From Candidatus Saccharimonadota bacterium (lineage in GTDB: Bacteria > Patescibacteriota > Saccharimonadia > Saccharimonadales > Saccharimonadaceae): a DNA stretch of 64,000 bases. Positions 45,678 to 53,376 of the stretch are shown here, piece after piece (within the stretch, counting starts at the first letter, position 1; each line of letters begins with the position of its first letter). Where the stretch lies: NCBI GenBank assembly GCA_028289065.1, contig JAQGHA010000010.1:1-64000 (forward strand). Reading direction: 5' to 3'. The notes under the pieces are model-generated. The model made no database searches. It was given only the letters and a program-made list of their open reading frames with translations, and was not told the origin of the DNA. The translations under genes and the position numbers were made by a program.

Positions 45678-47708
45678 ATGAACTTAGCAACGTCGCTAGA
45701 AAAGGTAAAAGGGGTAGGTGAGAAAACTGGGGCACAATTTGCCGCTGCTGGTCTATTAACTGTCGGTGATTTAATTACATTTCTACCACGAACCTATGAT
45801 GATTTTTCGCACGTTACTTCTATTGCTGATATTACGCCAGGTAAAGTAACCGTAAAAGCCCGCTGCGAACAGGTGAGTACTCGGCCTGTGCGAAGGGGTA
45901 TGCGGGTCACTACGGCAACGCTAGTAGATGATAGCGGTAAAATGCAGGCCGTTTGGTTTAACCAACCATATCGAGAGAAACAACTAAAAGACGGTGGCGA
46001 GTTCTTCTTTTCGGGCGAATTTGAATTTAGCTACAATCGCTATCAATTAAGCAACCCAAGCGCTGAAAAGGCCAGTGAGATGCCGGTACAGACAGATCGG
46101 ATTTTGCCAACCTATCGGGCAATTGCCGGTTTAAAGACGAACCTGGTGCGAAAAATCCTTAACGAACTACGCCCGCTCATGACAATGGTTCCGGAAACAT
46201 TACCTGAAAGCGTCGTAAAATCACAGAAGCTTATAAGCTATGGCGACGCACTGCTTGGTATGCATTTTCCAAATACTCGCGAAGATATCGAAAAGGCTCG
46301 CGAACGGCTTGGGTTTGAGGAGTTATTTCAGTTACTATTGGCTAGCCAATTAAACCGGATTGAAAACGCTAAATTAGACGGTTGGAAAATACCTTTTGAG
46401 CAACCGGTTGTAAAGAGCTTTGTCGAAGGCTTGCCTTTTAAGTTAACCGGTGCCCAGCGTATCGCTGCCTGGGACATATTACAGGATTTTGAAAAAACAA
46501 CGCCAATGAACCGTCTGTTACAGGGCGATGTTGGTTCTGGTAAGACGGTTGTCGCCGGTTTAGCGGCTCGACAGGCCGCGCATGAAGGCTTCCAAACAGC
46601 AGTCATGGCTCCAACCGAAATATTAGCTAATCAACACGCTGCTACACTCGATAAACTACTGGCGCCATTTGGTGTAACGGTTGGTTTGTTAACCGGTAGC
46701 GTAAAAGGCAAAGCACGTGAAACGCTGTATCAAGCTATTCGCGATGGCAGCGTAGATGTAGTCGTTGGTACGCAAGCGGTTATTCAGGCGACGGTTGTGT
46801 TTCACCGACTTGGTTTCATCGTTATTGACGAACAACACCGCTTTGGTGTGGCGCAACGTCAAGAATTATTAAAAAAATCTGAAAAAATGCCTCATTTATT
46901 AGCCATGACCGCCACGCCAATTCCCCGTAGCCTTGCACTTACTGTTTATGGAGAATTGGACGTATCGGTATTAAATGAGCGGCCAGCTAACCGTAAACCA
47001 ATTATTACAAAAATATGGTCGCCTAATAGTCGTGCACAGTTATATACATTAATAGATGAGCAAATTAAACTCGGTCGCCAAGCTTATGTTATTTGTAATT
47101 TAATTGATAATAACCCGTTGAACGAATTAAAGAGTGTGCAAACAGAATTTAAGCGTTTACAGGGTTCGGTATTTAAGCATCGACGCATTGGGCTTCTACA
47201 TGGTAAGTTACCATCTTCTGAGAAAGATGCGGTTATGTCGGCGTTCTCCAAAGGTGAACTAGATGTATTAGTTAGTACGACGGTTGTTGAAGTAGGTGTA
47301 GACGTGCCAAATGCGACGGTCATGTTAATTGAAGATGGCGACCGCTTTGGTTTGGCACAACTGCACCAATTAAGGGGTCGTGTGGGGCGAAGCGAGCATC
47401 AAAGCTATTGTTATATTGTTCCGAGTGGTTCTAATGCGCCATCGCAGCGCTTAAAAGAGATTGAAAAAAGTGAAGACGGTTTTTATTTAGCAGAAGTTGA
47501 TTTAAAACTACGTGGCCCGGGTGAAATATATGGTCGGGCGCAGCATGGTGCCTTGAACCTTCAGGTTGCCACGCTCGGCGATACAAAACTGATCTCACGG
47601 GCTCAAAAAGCAGCTGCTCAGTTCGCTAAGTCGGGTGACAATCTGCTACACTATACTCAGTTAGCTCATCAGGTTGGGGTCTACCAACGCCTGACGACTT
47701 TAAATTAA
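45678..47708 (+). CDS. recG: ATP-dependent DNA helicase RecG
   Basis: Reverses stalled replication forks and branch-migrates junctions. 676 residues, the usual length. An N-terminal wedge OB domain (about 45-150) is followed by the helicase core with Walker A GDVGSGKT near 284, DEQHRFG near 382, TATPIPRSLALTVYGELDVS, and the C-terminal motifs VDVPNATVMLIEDGDRFGLA and QLRGRVGRS. TAGAAT (45666-45671) is six bases before the ATG, so the message is probably leaderless. Confidence 0.97.
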   Translation: MNLATSLEKVKGVGEKTGAQFAAAGLLTVGDLITFLPRTYDDFSHVTSIADITPGKVTVKARCEQVSTRPVRRGMRVTTATLVDDSGKMQAVWFNQPYREKQLKDGGEFFFSGEFEFSYNRYQLSNPSAEKASEMPVQTDRILPTYRAIAGLKTNLVRKILNELRPLMTMVPETLPESVVKSQKLISYGDALLGMHFPNTREDIEKARERLGFEELFQLLLASQLNRIENAKLDGWKIPFEQPVVKSFVEGLPFKLTGAQRIAAWDILQDFEKTTPMNRLLQGDVGSGKTVVAGLAARQAAHEGFQTAVMAPTEILANQHAATLDKLLAPFGVTVGLLTGSVKGKARETLYQAIRDGSVDVVVGTQAVIQATVVFHRLGFIVIDEQHRFGVAQRQELLKKSEKMPHLLAMTATPIPRSLALTVYGELDVSVLNERPANRKPIITKIWSPNSRAQLYTLIDEQIKLGRQAYVICNLIDNNPLNELKSVQTEFKRLQGSVFKHRRIGLLHGKLPSSEKDAVMSAFSKGELDVLVSTTVVEVGVDVPNATVMLIEDGDRFGLAQLHQLRGRVGRSEHQSYCYIVPSGSNAPSQRLKEIEKSEDGFYLAEVDLKLRGPGEIYGRAQHGALNLQVATLGDTKLISRAQKAAAQFAKSGDNLLHYTQLAHQVGVYQRLTTLN

Positions 47709-47715
47709 AAACGAC

Positions 47716-48519
47716 ATGTATTCAGGAACAACCTTTCGACACCATTCAGGAAATATCGTCGGCGCTCACCAGCGTATTGATAGAGTTGCGAAAAAACATC
47801 TACGTCACCTTATTGGCCGAACGCCGTTCTTTCCAACAATTAAAACAATTTTACATTTCGAAGGTAAAAATGGACCAGATGGTATTAAAAGTAAAAGCCC
47901 ATCCGTTGATGAGCCGGCACATTATATTTTACCGACCGCAGGTATAGATGACCCTCTGGTAACGATGATTAACGACCACATATTCAACTTGTCAAAAGCA
48001 TTAGAAGCAGAAGATGAGATTCGGGCTGGCTTTGAGGCTGCTTGGTTAGCACATGCCATAGTCGACGGTCTAACTCCGGCGCACCAGTATCCTTTTACTG
48101 AAAAAGTGGAAGAATTATGGGGAAAACCACATTATGAACGTAAAACAACCCGTGAAAAAATCATCGTTAAGGGTAACGGCAAAATAGATACGATATCTAA
48201 GAATTGGCAATACTGGGGTACGAGTGGTCTGTTTACGGCCCACTTTAGCTACGAATGGGGTGTAGCCAGTGCTATGACTATCGGAAATTTTGATGATATT
48301 GATATTACTAATCAAGATTTAGAGCGTATTCAGCGTGAAGGCTATGCGCCGTTTTTTATAGAGTCAGTGAAGGCTATTGATGCTTTAAAATCGTATGAAG
48401 AATTTTTAGGGACCGGTTGGTCGGTTCACCTGGGGAATGTAACTCGCAAACAACTAGTGCCGCTTATCATGAAAAACGTCTGCTTAGCTTGGTACGCTGC
48501 GCAAAAAGGCAAAGTTTAG
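47716..48519 (+). CDS. Conserved-looking hypothetical, possible metal-dependent helical hydrolase
   Basis: 267 residues, not recognised with confidence. It is mostly helical, with histidines and aspartates in suggestive pairs: HHSGNIVGAHQRIDRVAKKH near the N-terminus, and WLAHAIVDGLTPAHQYPF near 115-132. That pattern recalls zinc-dependent phospholipase C / P1 nuclease-type all-helical enzymes (HxxxD and Hx-H ligands), but the order of ligands has not been checked. No signal peptide is evident. It starts eight bases after recG and its stop overlaps the rsmD start. Confidence 0.7.
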   Translation: MYSGTTFRHHSGNIVGAHQRIDRVAKKHLRHLIGRTPFFPTIKTILHFEGKNGPDGIKSKSPSVDEPAHYILPTAGIDDPLVTMINDHIFNLSKALEAEDEIRAGFEAAWLAHAIVDGLTPAHQYPFTEKVEELWGKPHYERKTTREKIIVKGNGKIDTISKNWQYWGTSGLFTAHFSYEWGVASAMTIGNFDDIDITNQDLERIQREGYAPFFIESVKAIDALKSYEEFLGTGWSVHLGNVTRKQLVPLIMKNVCLAWYAAQKGKV

Positions 48520-49064
48520 TGAATATACGCATTATTGCCGGTTGGCATGGCAGCCGTATTATTAAAGGTTCTGGTACTCGCCGTACCCACCCAATGAGCG
48601 AGCGTATTCGTGGGGCTATTTTCAATAGCATCGGGCGTGAAATAGACGGTGCCCGTGTATTGGACGCTTTTGCGGGTAGCGGCGCTTTGGGTCTCGAAGC
48701 GATTAGTAGGGGAGCTAAGGAAGCTGTGTTTGTGGAGCGTGACCGAGTGGCTCAAAAAGTGATTGCTAAAAACATCGCCTTATTACGTGAAGAAGACCGT
48801 GCCCACCTTAGTCGCGCTACCGTTTCTAGCTGGTTGGGAACATATGACGGTGAAGACTTTGATATCATTTTTGCCGACCCTCCTTACCATGACCCTCAGT
48901 TATCCACAGCACTCGAATTATTGGGACTATTAAAACCGAATGGGCTTATGGTATTATCATACCCAGGTAGAGGTGAGGTGCCCACCGAATTAGGAGATGT
49001 TGTGGTGGACATTCGTAGTTACGGAGATGCGGCCCTAGCGTTTTACCGACGAAAGGACGCTTAG
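48519..49064 (+). CDS. rsmD: 16S rRNA (guanine-N2) methyltransferase RsmD
   Basis: Methylates a guanine (G966 in E. coli numbering) in the small-subunit rRNA using S-adenosylmethionine. 181 residues, the usual size. The N-terminal RIIAGWHGSRII, RRTHPMSERIRGAIFN, SAM-binding LDAFAGSGALGLEA and catalytic ADPPY motif are all present. It starts with GTG, sharing one base with the preceding stop; a longer open frame upstream lies inside the previous gene. A terminator stem overlaps its stop codon. It is often next to coaD in other bacteria, but not here. Confidence 0.94.
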   Translation: MNIRIIAGWHGSRIIKGSGTRRTHPMSERIRGAIFNSIGREIDGARVLDAFAGSGALGLEAISRGAKEAVFVERDRVAQKVIAKNIALLREEDRAHLSRATVSSWLGTYDGEDFDIIFADPPYHDPQLSTALELLGLLKPNGLMVLSYPGRGEVPTELGDVVVDIRSYGDAALAFYRRKDA

Positions 49065-49073
49065 GCGTCCTTT
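49052..49073 (+). terminator. Intrinsic terminator of rsmD
   Basis: AAAGGACGC (49052-49060) pairs with GCGTCCTTT (49065-49073) around TTAG, followed by more Ts. The rsmD stop codon is in the loop, so the stem begins within the coding region. Confidence 0.9.
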
Positions 49074-49131
49074 TTGTTGTAAAACTTTCTTATAATCGAT
49101 AATTTGTTGTAAATTATACAAGTTACTTTGA

Positions 49132-49160
49132 TTTACAATTACTATTTGACAAAGTATAAA
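49132..49160 (+). promoter_or_regulatory. Promoter of the leader ORF and AAA+ gene
   Basis: -35 TTTACA (49132-49137), 17-base spacer, -10 TATAAA (49155-49160). An ATG starts six bases later at 49167, giving a leaderless leader ORF. A nearby TTGACA (49146-49151) has no correctly spaced -10 box. Confidence 0.6.
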
Positions 49161-49166
49161 CATAGT

Positions 49167-49247
49167 ATGGTAACAAACGGAGTACGGTACTTAGGTCTAC
49201 AGCAATCACGCTTTGGACAAGTATGTCTCCAAAAAACAAACATCTAA
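49167..49247 (+). CDS. Leader ORF upstream of the AAA+ gene (26 codons)
   Basis: A leaderless 26-codon frame (starts MVTNGVRYLGLQQSRFG) placed at the predicted transcription start. Its TAA stop (49245-49247) is in the left arm of a terminator-like hairpin, so a ribosome ending translation there would cover the arm. There is no run of one amino-acid codon, so it does not look like a classical amino-acid attenuator. Confidence 0.45.
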   Translation: MVTNGVRYLGLQQSRFGQVCLQKTNI

Positions 49248-49273
49248 TCGCCTTTATGGCGATTTTTGTTTGT
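49236..49273 (+). terminator. Attenuator-like hairpin before the AAA+ gene
   Basis: Inner stem ATCGCC (49247-49252) with GGCGAT (49258-49263), loop TTTAT, then the T-run 49263-49267. Outer stem ACAAACA (49236-49242) with TGTTTGT (49267-49273). The AAA+ gene starts only 50 bases further, so the hairpin lies in its leader. Confidence 0.7.
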
Positions 49274-49322
49274 AGCCGAATATTACAGTCAGGCCTAATC
49301 GTCAGTAGGAGTCAGAAGTACC

Positions 49323-50561
49323 ATGTCATCCGAGTTACAGTTTGAACCGAGCAGTTTATCTGAAGAAATCATTGAATCCGAAACAAATGAGCTATCAAAA
49401 CGGCGCACTATGACAGGTCGTCATTTGGCCGAAAAAGTTTTTTTAGATGGTTTTATTCCAATGAAAACGCCCGAGAGCCAGTTTGCTAACTTAGGAAGGA
49501 TGATGGATTCACTCATAATCGATCAGTCACCTGCTATCCAGGCGATTACCTCGGCATTAGATAGAGCGGGAGTTAGACTTCAAAATGACAATCGACCTAA
49601 AGCTACTTTCGGCTTCTTAGGACCTACTGGCGTAGGTAAGAGCGAAACAGCAAAAATACTATCGGAATTACTTGAAGATGGTGAGGGAAAGTTGTTAAGG
49701 ATTGACTGCACAGACTTCACTCACGGGCATGAAGTGTCCAAACTCACTGGAGCACCTCCAGGGTTTGCTGGCCATAAGCAAAAACCTATTTTAAGTAAGG
49801 CTAACGTCGAAGGTAAAAATACGATAATTTTATTTGACGAGATTGAAAAAGCTGCTTCTGAACTACATAATATTGTATTACCGATAATTGGAGACGGCGA
49901 GCTAAGTTTAAATAATGGAGAGTTGGTAAATTTTAGGGATACAATTGTCATTTTTACGAGCAACTTAGGTGCGTCAGAAATGAATTCATTAATGCGCGGC
50001 CGAACAATAGGATTTGCTTCACCTGAGCGTGAAACAAACAAGAAGATAATTGAAAAAACAGCAATAAATGCTTTTGAAAAGAACTTTAAACCTGAATTTA
50101 CAAATCGTATCAATCAATTAGTAGTCTTTCAGCATTTGAGTGAAACTGGTTTAAGAGGAGTTTTAAATGTCAAACTCAATGTCGTAAATGACCAATATGA
50201 AGACGAATACGGTGTTCGTATCTCACTCAGCGACGCAACAGTTGAGCATATTATTGAAATTGCTAAAAAACAACCAGAACTAGGTGCGCGACCATTAGTG
50301 AGAGCATTTGAAGATAATATTTTGACGACCTTCGGTCGTTATGCGGGCGCAAAGGCCCTTCGATCAGGTACTCATATTCGTGTGTTTCATCGCAGTGAGT
50401 TACTTGATTATGACAATAAGGATGATTTAGAGTTGGTATTTACTAGCGCGCGCGATAGATCTATTAAAAAGAAGCCTGGGAAAGTTTTAGTGTTCCCGCC
50501 CATGATTGCAGATAATAAAGACGAACCAGTCGTTAAAAAGCCTATGGGTGAGTTGTGTTAG
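49323..50561 (+). CDS. Single-ring AAA+ ATPase resembling the D2 domain of ClpB/ClpC
   Basis: 412 residues. About residues 50-350 match the second ATPase ring of Clp proteins: Walker A GPTGVGKSETAK near 101, Walker [10 protein letters not shown], sensor 1 FTSNLGASEM, Arg-finger region FTNRINQLVVF and sensor 2 GARPLVRAF. There is no Clp_N domain, no first ring and no ClpX zinc finger. No IGF/LGF-type ClpP loop is obvious, so partnership with ClpP is doubtful. N- and C-terminal tails (1-48 and about 365-412) are unlike known families. It is preceded by the leader ORF and attenuator-like hairpin. Substrate unknown. Confidence 0.88.
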   Translation: MSSELQFEPSSLSEEIIESETNELSKRRTMTGRHLAEKVFLDGFIPMKTPESQFANLGRMMDSLIIDQSPAIQAITSALDRAGVRLQNDNRPKATFGFLGPTGVGKSETAKILSELLEDGEGKLLRIDCTDFTHGHEVSKLTGAPPGFAGHKQKPILSKANVEGKNTIILFDEIEKAASELHNIVLPIIGDGELSLNNGELVNFRDTIVIFTSNLGASEMNSLMRGRTIGFASPERETNKKIIEKTAINAFEKNFKPEFTNRINQLVVFQHLSETGLRGVLNVKLNVVNDQYEDEYGVRISLSDATVEHIIEIAKKQPELGARPLVRAFEDNILTTFGRYAGAKALRSGTHIRVFHRSELLDYDNKDDLELVFTSARDRSIKKKPGKVLVFPPMIADNKDEPVVKKPMGELC

Positions 50562-50576
50562 GCATATACTAAAAAT

Positions 50577-50831
50577 ATGAGCAATCTCAATGAACTTCAT
50601 AACGAATTACGGGAAATAATCCATAATACCCAAAGCCCGATTATAACCCGCGCCAGTCAAATTACAGACGATTTAATGGTACGTTACGAAGACCTTTTTG
50701 GTGAAGACGATTCATTAAAAAGTATTGGAGATATAGCGACCCGGATAAAGGATTCGCGAGCAACAGAAGGCGAGAATGGTGTGATGTGGGGTGAAGTAAT
50801 TCACTTGGTGCATGGGTTATTAAACGAATAG
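50577..50831 (+). CDS. Small acidic hypothetical protein
   Basis: 84 residues, not recognised. Soluble and helical, acidic, no signal or membrane segment. TATACT at 50565-50570 is six bases before the ATG, so it has its own leaderless transcript despite lying 15 bases after the AAA+ gene. It might work with that ATPase, but only position suggests this. Confidence 0.6.
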   Translation: MSNLNELHNELREIIHNTQSPIITRASQITDDLMVRYEDLFGEDDSLKSIGDIATRIKDSRATEGENGVMWGEVIHLVHGLLNE

Positions 50832-50930
50832 AATACACCATGGGTAGGGGTTCAGCAACAATTTTTTAGGTTTTTTGGCCATTTGGGTGCATAATAGGTA
50901 TATAACCGTCTTCTAAAAAGAAAGCAAAAC

Positions 50931-51188
50931 GTGAATAGTTCTAGAGTTTATACTACGCAAAGGGCCAAAGATTTTCTAACTTCAGCTGAAGGAATTGCCG
51001 CACATGCAGACCTAGAAGCTATGGAAAAAGACAAGGGATACAAAACTGTTTCAACATATTCTCCTGCTTCGGAAAATGGCGTCTTGCTTTTCATTGATCG
51101 ACACATGAATTACTTATCTTCACACGCTAGCGTCAATGCTTCACAGTACATTTCGAACTTACGACTTGTCACTAAAATTCGTTTCTAA
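50931..51188 (+). CDS. Small hypothetical protein
   Basis: 85 residues starting with GTG, not recognised. Soluble, mixed composition, no motif seen. A possible TATATAA -10 box lies about 28 bases upstream, but no good ribosome site is visible. It may be real because the frame is open between two well-bounded transcripts, but this is a weak call. Confidence 0.45.
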   Translation: MNSSRVYTTQRAKDFLTSAEGIAAHADLEAMEKDKGYKTVSTYSPASENGVLLFIDRHMNYLSSHASVNASQYISNLRLVTKIRF

Positions 51189-51214
51189 TTTATAGATATA
51201 GAATCATCAATAAA

Positions 51215-51242
51215 AATAACCCTCATATATATGAGGGTTATT
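51215..51242 (-). terminator. Terminator of tRNA-Leu(TAG)
   Basis: A perfect 12-base-pair stem AATAACCCTCAT/ATGAGGGTTATT with loop ATAT. On the minus strand it is followed by TTTTATTG, so it ends the tRNA transcript. On the plus strand there is little U-tract. Confidence 0.85.
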
Positions 51243-51252
51243 AATTATGTCT

Positions 51253-51337
51253 TGGTGCGCGCGAAAGGACTTGAACCTTCACGCCCGAAAGCACTAGCTC
51301 CTAAGGCTAGCGTGTCTACCAATTCCACCACGCGCGC
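51253..51337 (-). tRNA. tRNA-Leu, anticodon TAG
   Basis: 85 bases including an encoded CCA. Acceptor GCGCGCG pairs with CGCGCGC, D-loop AATTGGTAGA, and the anticodon loop CTTAGGA lies between CTAGC and GCTAG. A long variable arm and the T-loop GTTCAAGTC are those of class II tRNA-Leu. It reads CTA and probably other CTN codons. Its transcript begins with a 5' half-tRNA look-alike 19 bases upstream. Confidence 0.97.
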
Positions 51338-51356
51338 ATACTTAAATTGTCAAAAA

Positions 51357-51398
51357 CGCCAGCGTGTCTACGAATGTTACGTAATCCACCCCGTGCGC
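51357..51398 (-). other. 5' half-tRNA-Leu look-alike in the tRNA-Leu(TAG) leader
   Basis: Read on the minus strand, it begins GCGCACGGGGTGGA (the tRNA has GCGCGCGTGGTGGA), then TTACGTAACATTC in place of the D-loop ATTG, then GTAGACACGCTGGC (the tRNA has GTAGACACGCTAGC). It stops there, with no anticodon or 3' half. The -10 box TATAAT (51409-51414, minus strand) puts its first base at about +4 of the transcript. The same arrangement precedes the other tRNA-Leu gene. Confidence 0.8.
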
Positions 51399-51523
51399 AT
51401 TGCTTTGTATTATATCAGAAAAATCGTACTTTCAAAGCATATGTACATAAATAACCTCTTGTAGATGTTATGCTTGTGCTATTATAGAATCAAGAACGAA
51501 CCAAAACTGATGGGGACGGGGAA

Positions 51524-53128
51524 ATGAATAAAATTGCAGTTTATCTGAACGAACATTTACTTGGGGAAGTGAATAGCTCAAAAGTTCTTCGCAAACGGTT
51601 TTCAACTGATGCGAGCGTATTAACAATCACGCCGGAAATAATTGCATTTCCTAGGGTAACAAACGATGTACGAAAAATCGCACGTTTTTCCTGGCAACTT
51701 GCTGAAAAAGGTCATATCTTACCAATAACTGTTCGCGGTTTTGGTGGCGACACAACTGGTGCGGCTATTGGTAGGGGTGTACTTATTAATACCTCAGCGT
51801 ATTTAAATGAAATTATACAATTAGCACCAAAAGATAGACTGCTACATGTTCAACCTGGTGCGAGCCTTGAGTCAGTTGACGCTGCTTTAAAATGGCAAGG
51901 TTTGGCACTGATTGGTTCAAAGCGTCGCGAAAACCGATCAGCTACAGTTGGAGGTATTATTGCCAACGATAGTTTAGGTGTTAATGGCTCAATGGCAACT
52001 TCACTTGAGAAACTTGAAGTTGTGCTCGCAAACGGCGACCTTATTGAAACCGGTAAAATCAGCAAGCGTGATTTAAGTAAGAAACTGGGCTTACAAACAT
52101 TCGAAGGTGAGATTTACCGAAAACTTGAAGGCCTTATTGAAGATAACGAAGCTTTGGTTAAACAAATAGCTGCCGACGACACACCGGATAATACTGGCTA
52201 TAAAGGTATTGCTTCAGTGAAAGCTAAAGATGGTTCATTTGATTTGACTCCTCTGTTTATTGGTAGCCAAGGTACGCTTGGAATTATTTCTGAAATTGTA
52301 TTAAAAGCCGATTACTTTAGTAACGATAGTACCCATGCTGCCATAGTTGTTGATTCCCTGCAAAAAGGTCGCGACCTATCCGACCGTTTGAGCGAATTAC
52401 AACCAACAGAACTAATGGTGTATGAAGGAGAGTTATTCCGACGTGCCGCCAAACAAGGTGTACAATTTGCCGCATTGGGTGATTTAAGCCAAATTGGTGC
52501 TGTGGTATATATTCGTTTCAACGATTTAAGCGACCGGGCTCAAAGCAACAAGCTGAAAAAACTTCGCAAACTGTTGAAGAAAACTGGCCTTGGCGCGATT
52601 GATTCAACTGAACGAGCCGAGGACGAATTTGAAGTGATTACTGGAATTACCCGTAGCTTGCACTTAGGCGCTGCCGATGAAGCTATTTCAATTCCATTAC
52701 TTGACGGCTCATTCGTGCCAGCTGACCGCCGTGAAGAATTTGAGAAAGCCTTTGAAGAACTTGGCCATAAACACCACCAAGAATTACCAATCGCTTTAAA
52801 TGTTATTAACGGTACCTACGAAGTCTTCCCAATTTTGAAACTTGATTCTGTGGGCGACAAGCAGAAGTTGTTCAAACTATTAATTGATTATGCGGCCTTA
52901 GTCGATAGTTGCCGAGGTGCCTTTACGAGTGATGGCGCCGAAGGCCGTTTAAAGGCCAACGCTGCTTGGTCAACGCTTGACCCAGCTCACGTAGATTTAT
53001 ACGAACAGCTCCGTTCAATCTTCGACCCATTCAAAACGTTGAACCCAGGTGTTAAAGAAAAGAATGACATTCGTACTCTTGTGGCCGCCCTCCGCACCAG
53101 CTACGACCCATCCGACCTGATTGCTTAA
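51524..53128 (+). CDS. FAD-linked oxidase, GlcD/D-lactate dehydrogenase-like
   Basis: 534 residues. The N-terminal FAD-binding PCMH fold is clear: RGFGGDTTGAAIGRGVLINT (about 69-88), VQPGASLESVDAAL and SATVGGIIANDSLGVNGS. A second half with IGSQGTLGIISEIVLKA and a C-terminal FAD-oxidase domain ending GVKEKNDIRTL follows. Family members oxidise 2-hydroxyacids such as lactate or glycolate and pass electrons to the membrane or a partner. No cysteine-rich partner subunit is encoded nearby, so the electron acceptor is unknown. GGGGACGGGGAA before the ATG serves as ribosome site. Confidence 0.88.
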   Translation: MNKIAVYLNEHLLGEVNSSKVLRKRFSTDASVLTITPEIIAFPRVTNDVRKIARFSWQLAEKGHILPITVRGFGGDTTGAAIGRGVLINTSAYLNEIIQLAPKDRLLHVQPGASLESVDAALKWQGLALIGSKRRENRSATVGGIIANDSLGVNGSMATSLEKLEVVLANGDLIETGKISKRDLSKKLGLQTFEGEIYRKLEGLIEDNEALVKQIAADDTPDNTGYKGIASVKAKDGSFDLTPLFIGSQGTLGIISEIVLKADYFSNDSTHAAIVVDSLQKGRDLSDRLSELQPTELMVYEGELFRRAAKQGVQFAALGDLSQIGAVVYIRFNDLSDRAQSNKLKKLRKLLKKTGLGAIDSTERAEDEFEVITGITRSLHLGAADEAISIPLLDGSFVPADRREEFEKAFEELGHKHHQELPIALNVINGTYEVFPILKLDSVGDKQKLFKLLIDYAALVDSCRGAFTSDGAEGRLKANAAWSTLDPAHVDLYEQLRSIFDPFKTLNPGVKEKNDIRTLVAALRTSYDPSDLIA

Positions 53129-53164
53129 CAATCGCTCGTATTCTTGCTATACTTTCCGGAGTAT

Positions 53165-53205
53165 GCGGATATGGCGGATTACGTAAATGCGTAGACGCGT
53201 CGCGT
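53165..53205 (+). other. 5' half-tRNA-Leu look-alike in the tRNA-Leu(CAG) leader
   Basis: Its first 14 bases (GCGGATATGGCGGA) are identical to the downstream tRNA. TTACGTAAATGC then replaces the D-loop ATTG, GTAGACGCG is again identical, and it ends in TCGCGT before an A-rich spacer of nine bases. TATACT (53148-53153) places its first base at about +6. The D-stem bases GCG/CGC copy its own tRNA, whereas the other locus has GTG/CAC in both copy and tRNA. Confidence 0.8.
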
Positions 53206-53214
53206 AAAAAATAT

Positions 53215-53301
53215 GCGGATATGGCGGAATTGGTAGACGCGCTAGCTTCAGGTGCTAGTGTCCGCAAGGACGTGGAGGTTCAAGTCCTCTTATCCGCACC
53301 A
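53215..53301 (+). tRNA. tRNA-Leu, anticodon CAG
   Basis: 87 bases including an encoded CCA. Acceptor GCGGATA pairs with TATCCGC. Anticodon loop TTCAGGT lies between CTAGC and GCTAG, giving CAG, which reads CTG. The variable arm TGTCCGCAAGGACGT and the T-arm GGAGGTTCAAGTCCTC are typical of class II. It is preceded by a half-tRNA copy and followed at once by a terminator. Confidence 0.98.
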
Positions 53302-53336
53302 AAATAAAAAGACTTCTTCGAAAGTCTTTTTATTTT
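53301..53336 (+). terminator. Terminator of tRNA-Leu(CAG)
   Basis: A perfect 15-base-pair stem (53301-53315 with 53322-53336) around CTTCGA; the inner GACTT/AAGTC is capped by T-rich descending bases. It begins on the last base of the CCA. Confidence 0.9.
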
Positions 53337-53376
53337 GCTTTAGCCCGTATGTTTGAGAGTACGGTATACTAAAGTA

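Noticed and set aside
49146-49151. TTGACA as -35 box before the AAA+ leader
   Set aside because: No -10 box lies at 16-18 bases; TTTACA with a 17-base spacer to TATAAA fits better.
49167-49275. A known small RNA (SRP, 6S, tmRNA) before the AAA+ gene
   Set aside because: None of the conserved motifs of those RNAs is present; leader ORF plus attenuator explains it better.
51253-53301. Half-tRNA copies as attachment sites of an integrated element between the two tRNA-Leu genes
   Set aside because: Integrases normally duplicate the 3' part of a tRNA; here 5' halves are copied. No integrase or mobile gene lies between, the two tRNAs differ, and they face opposite directions.
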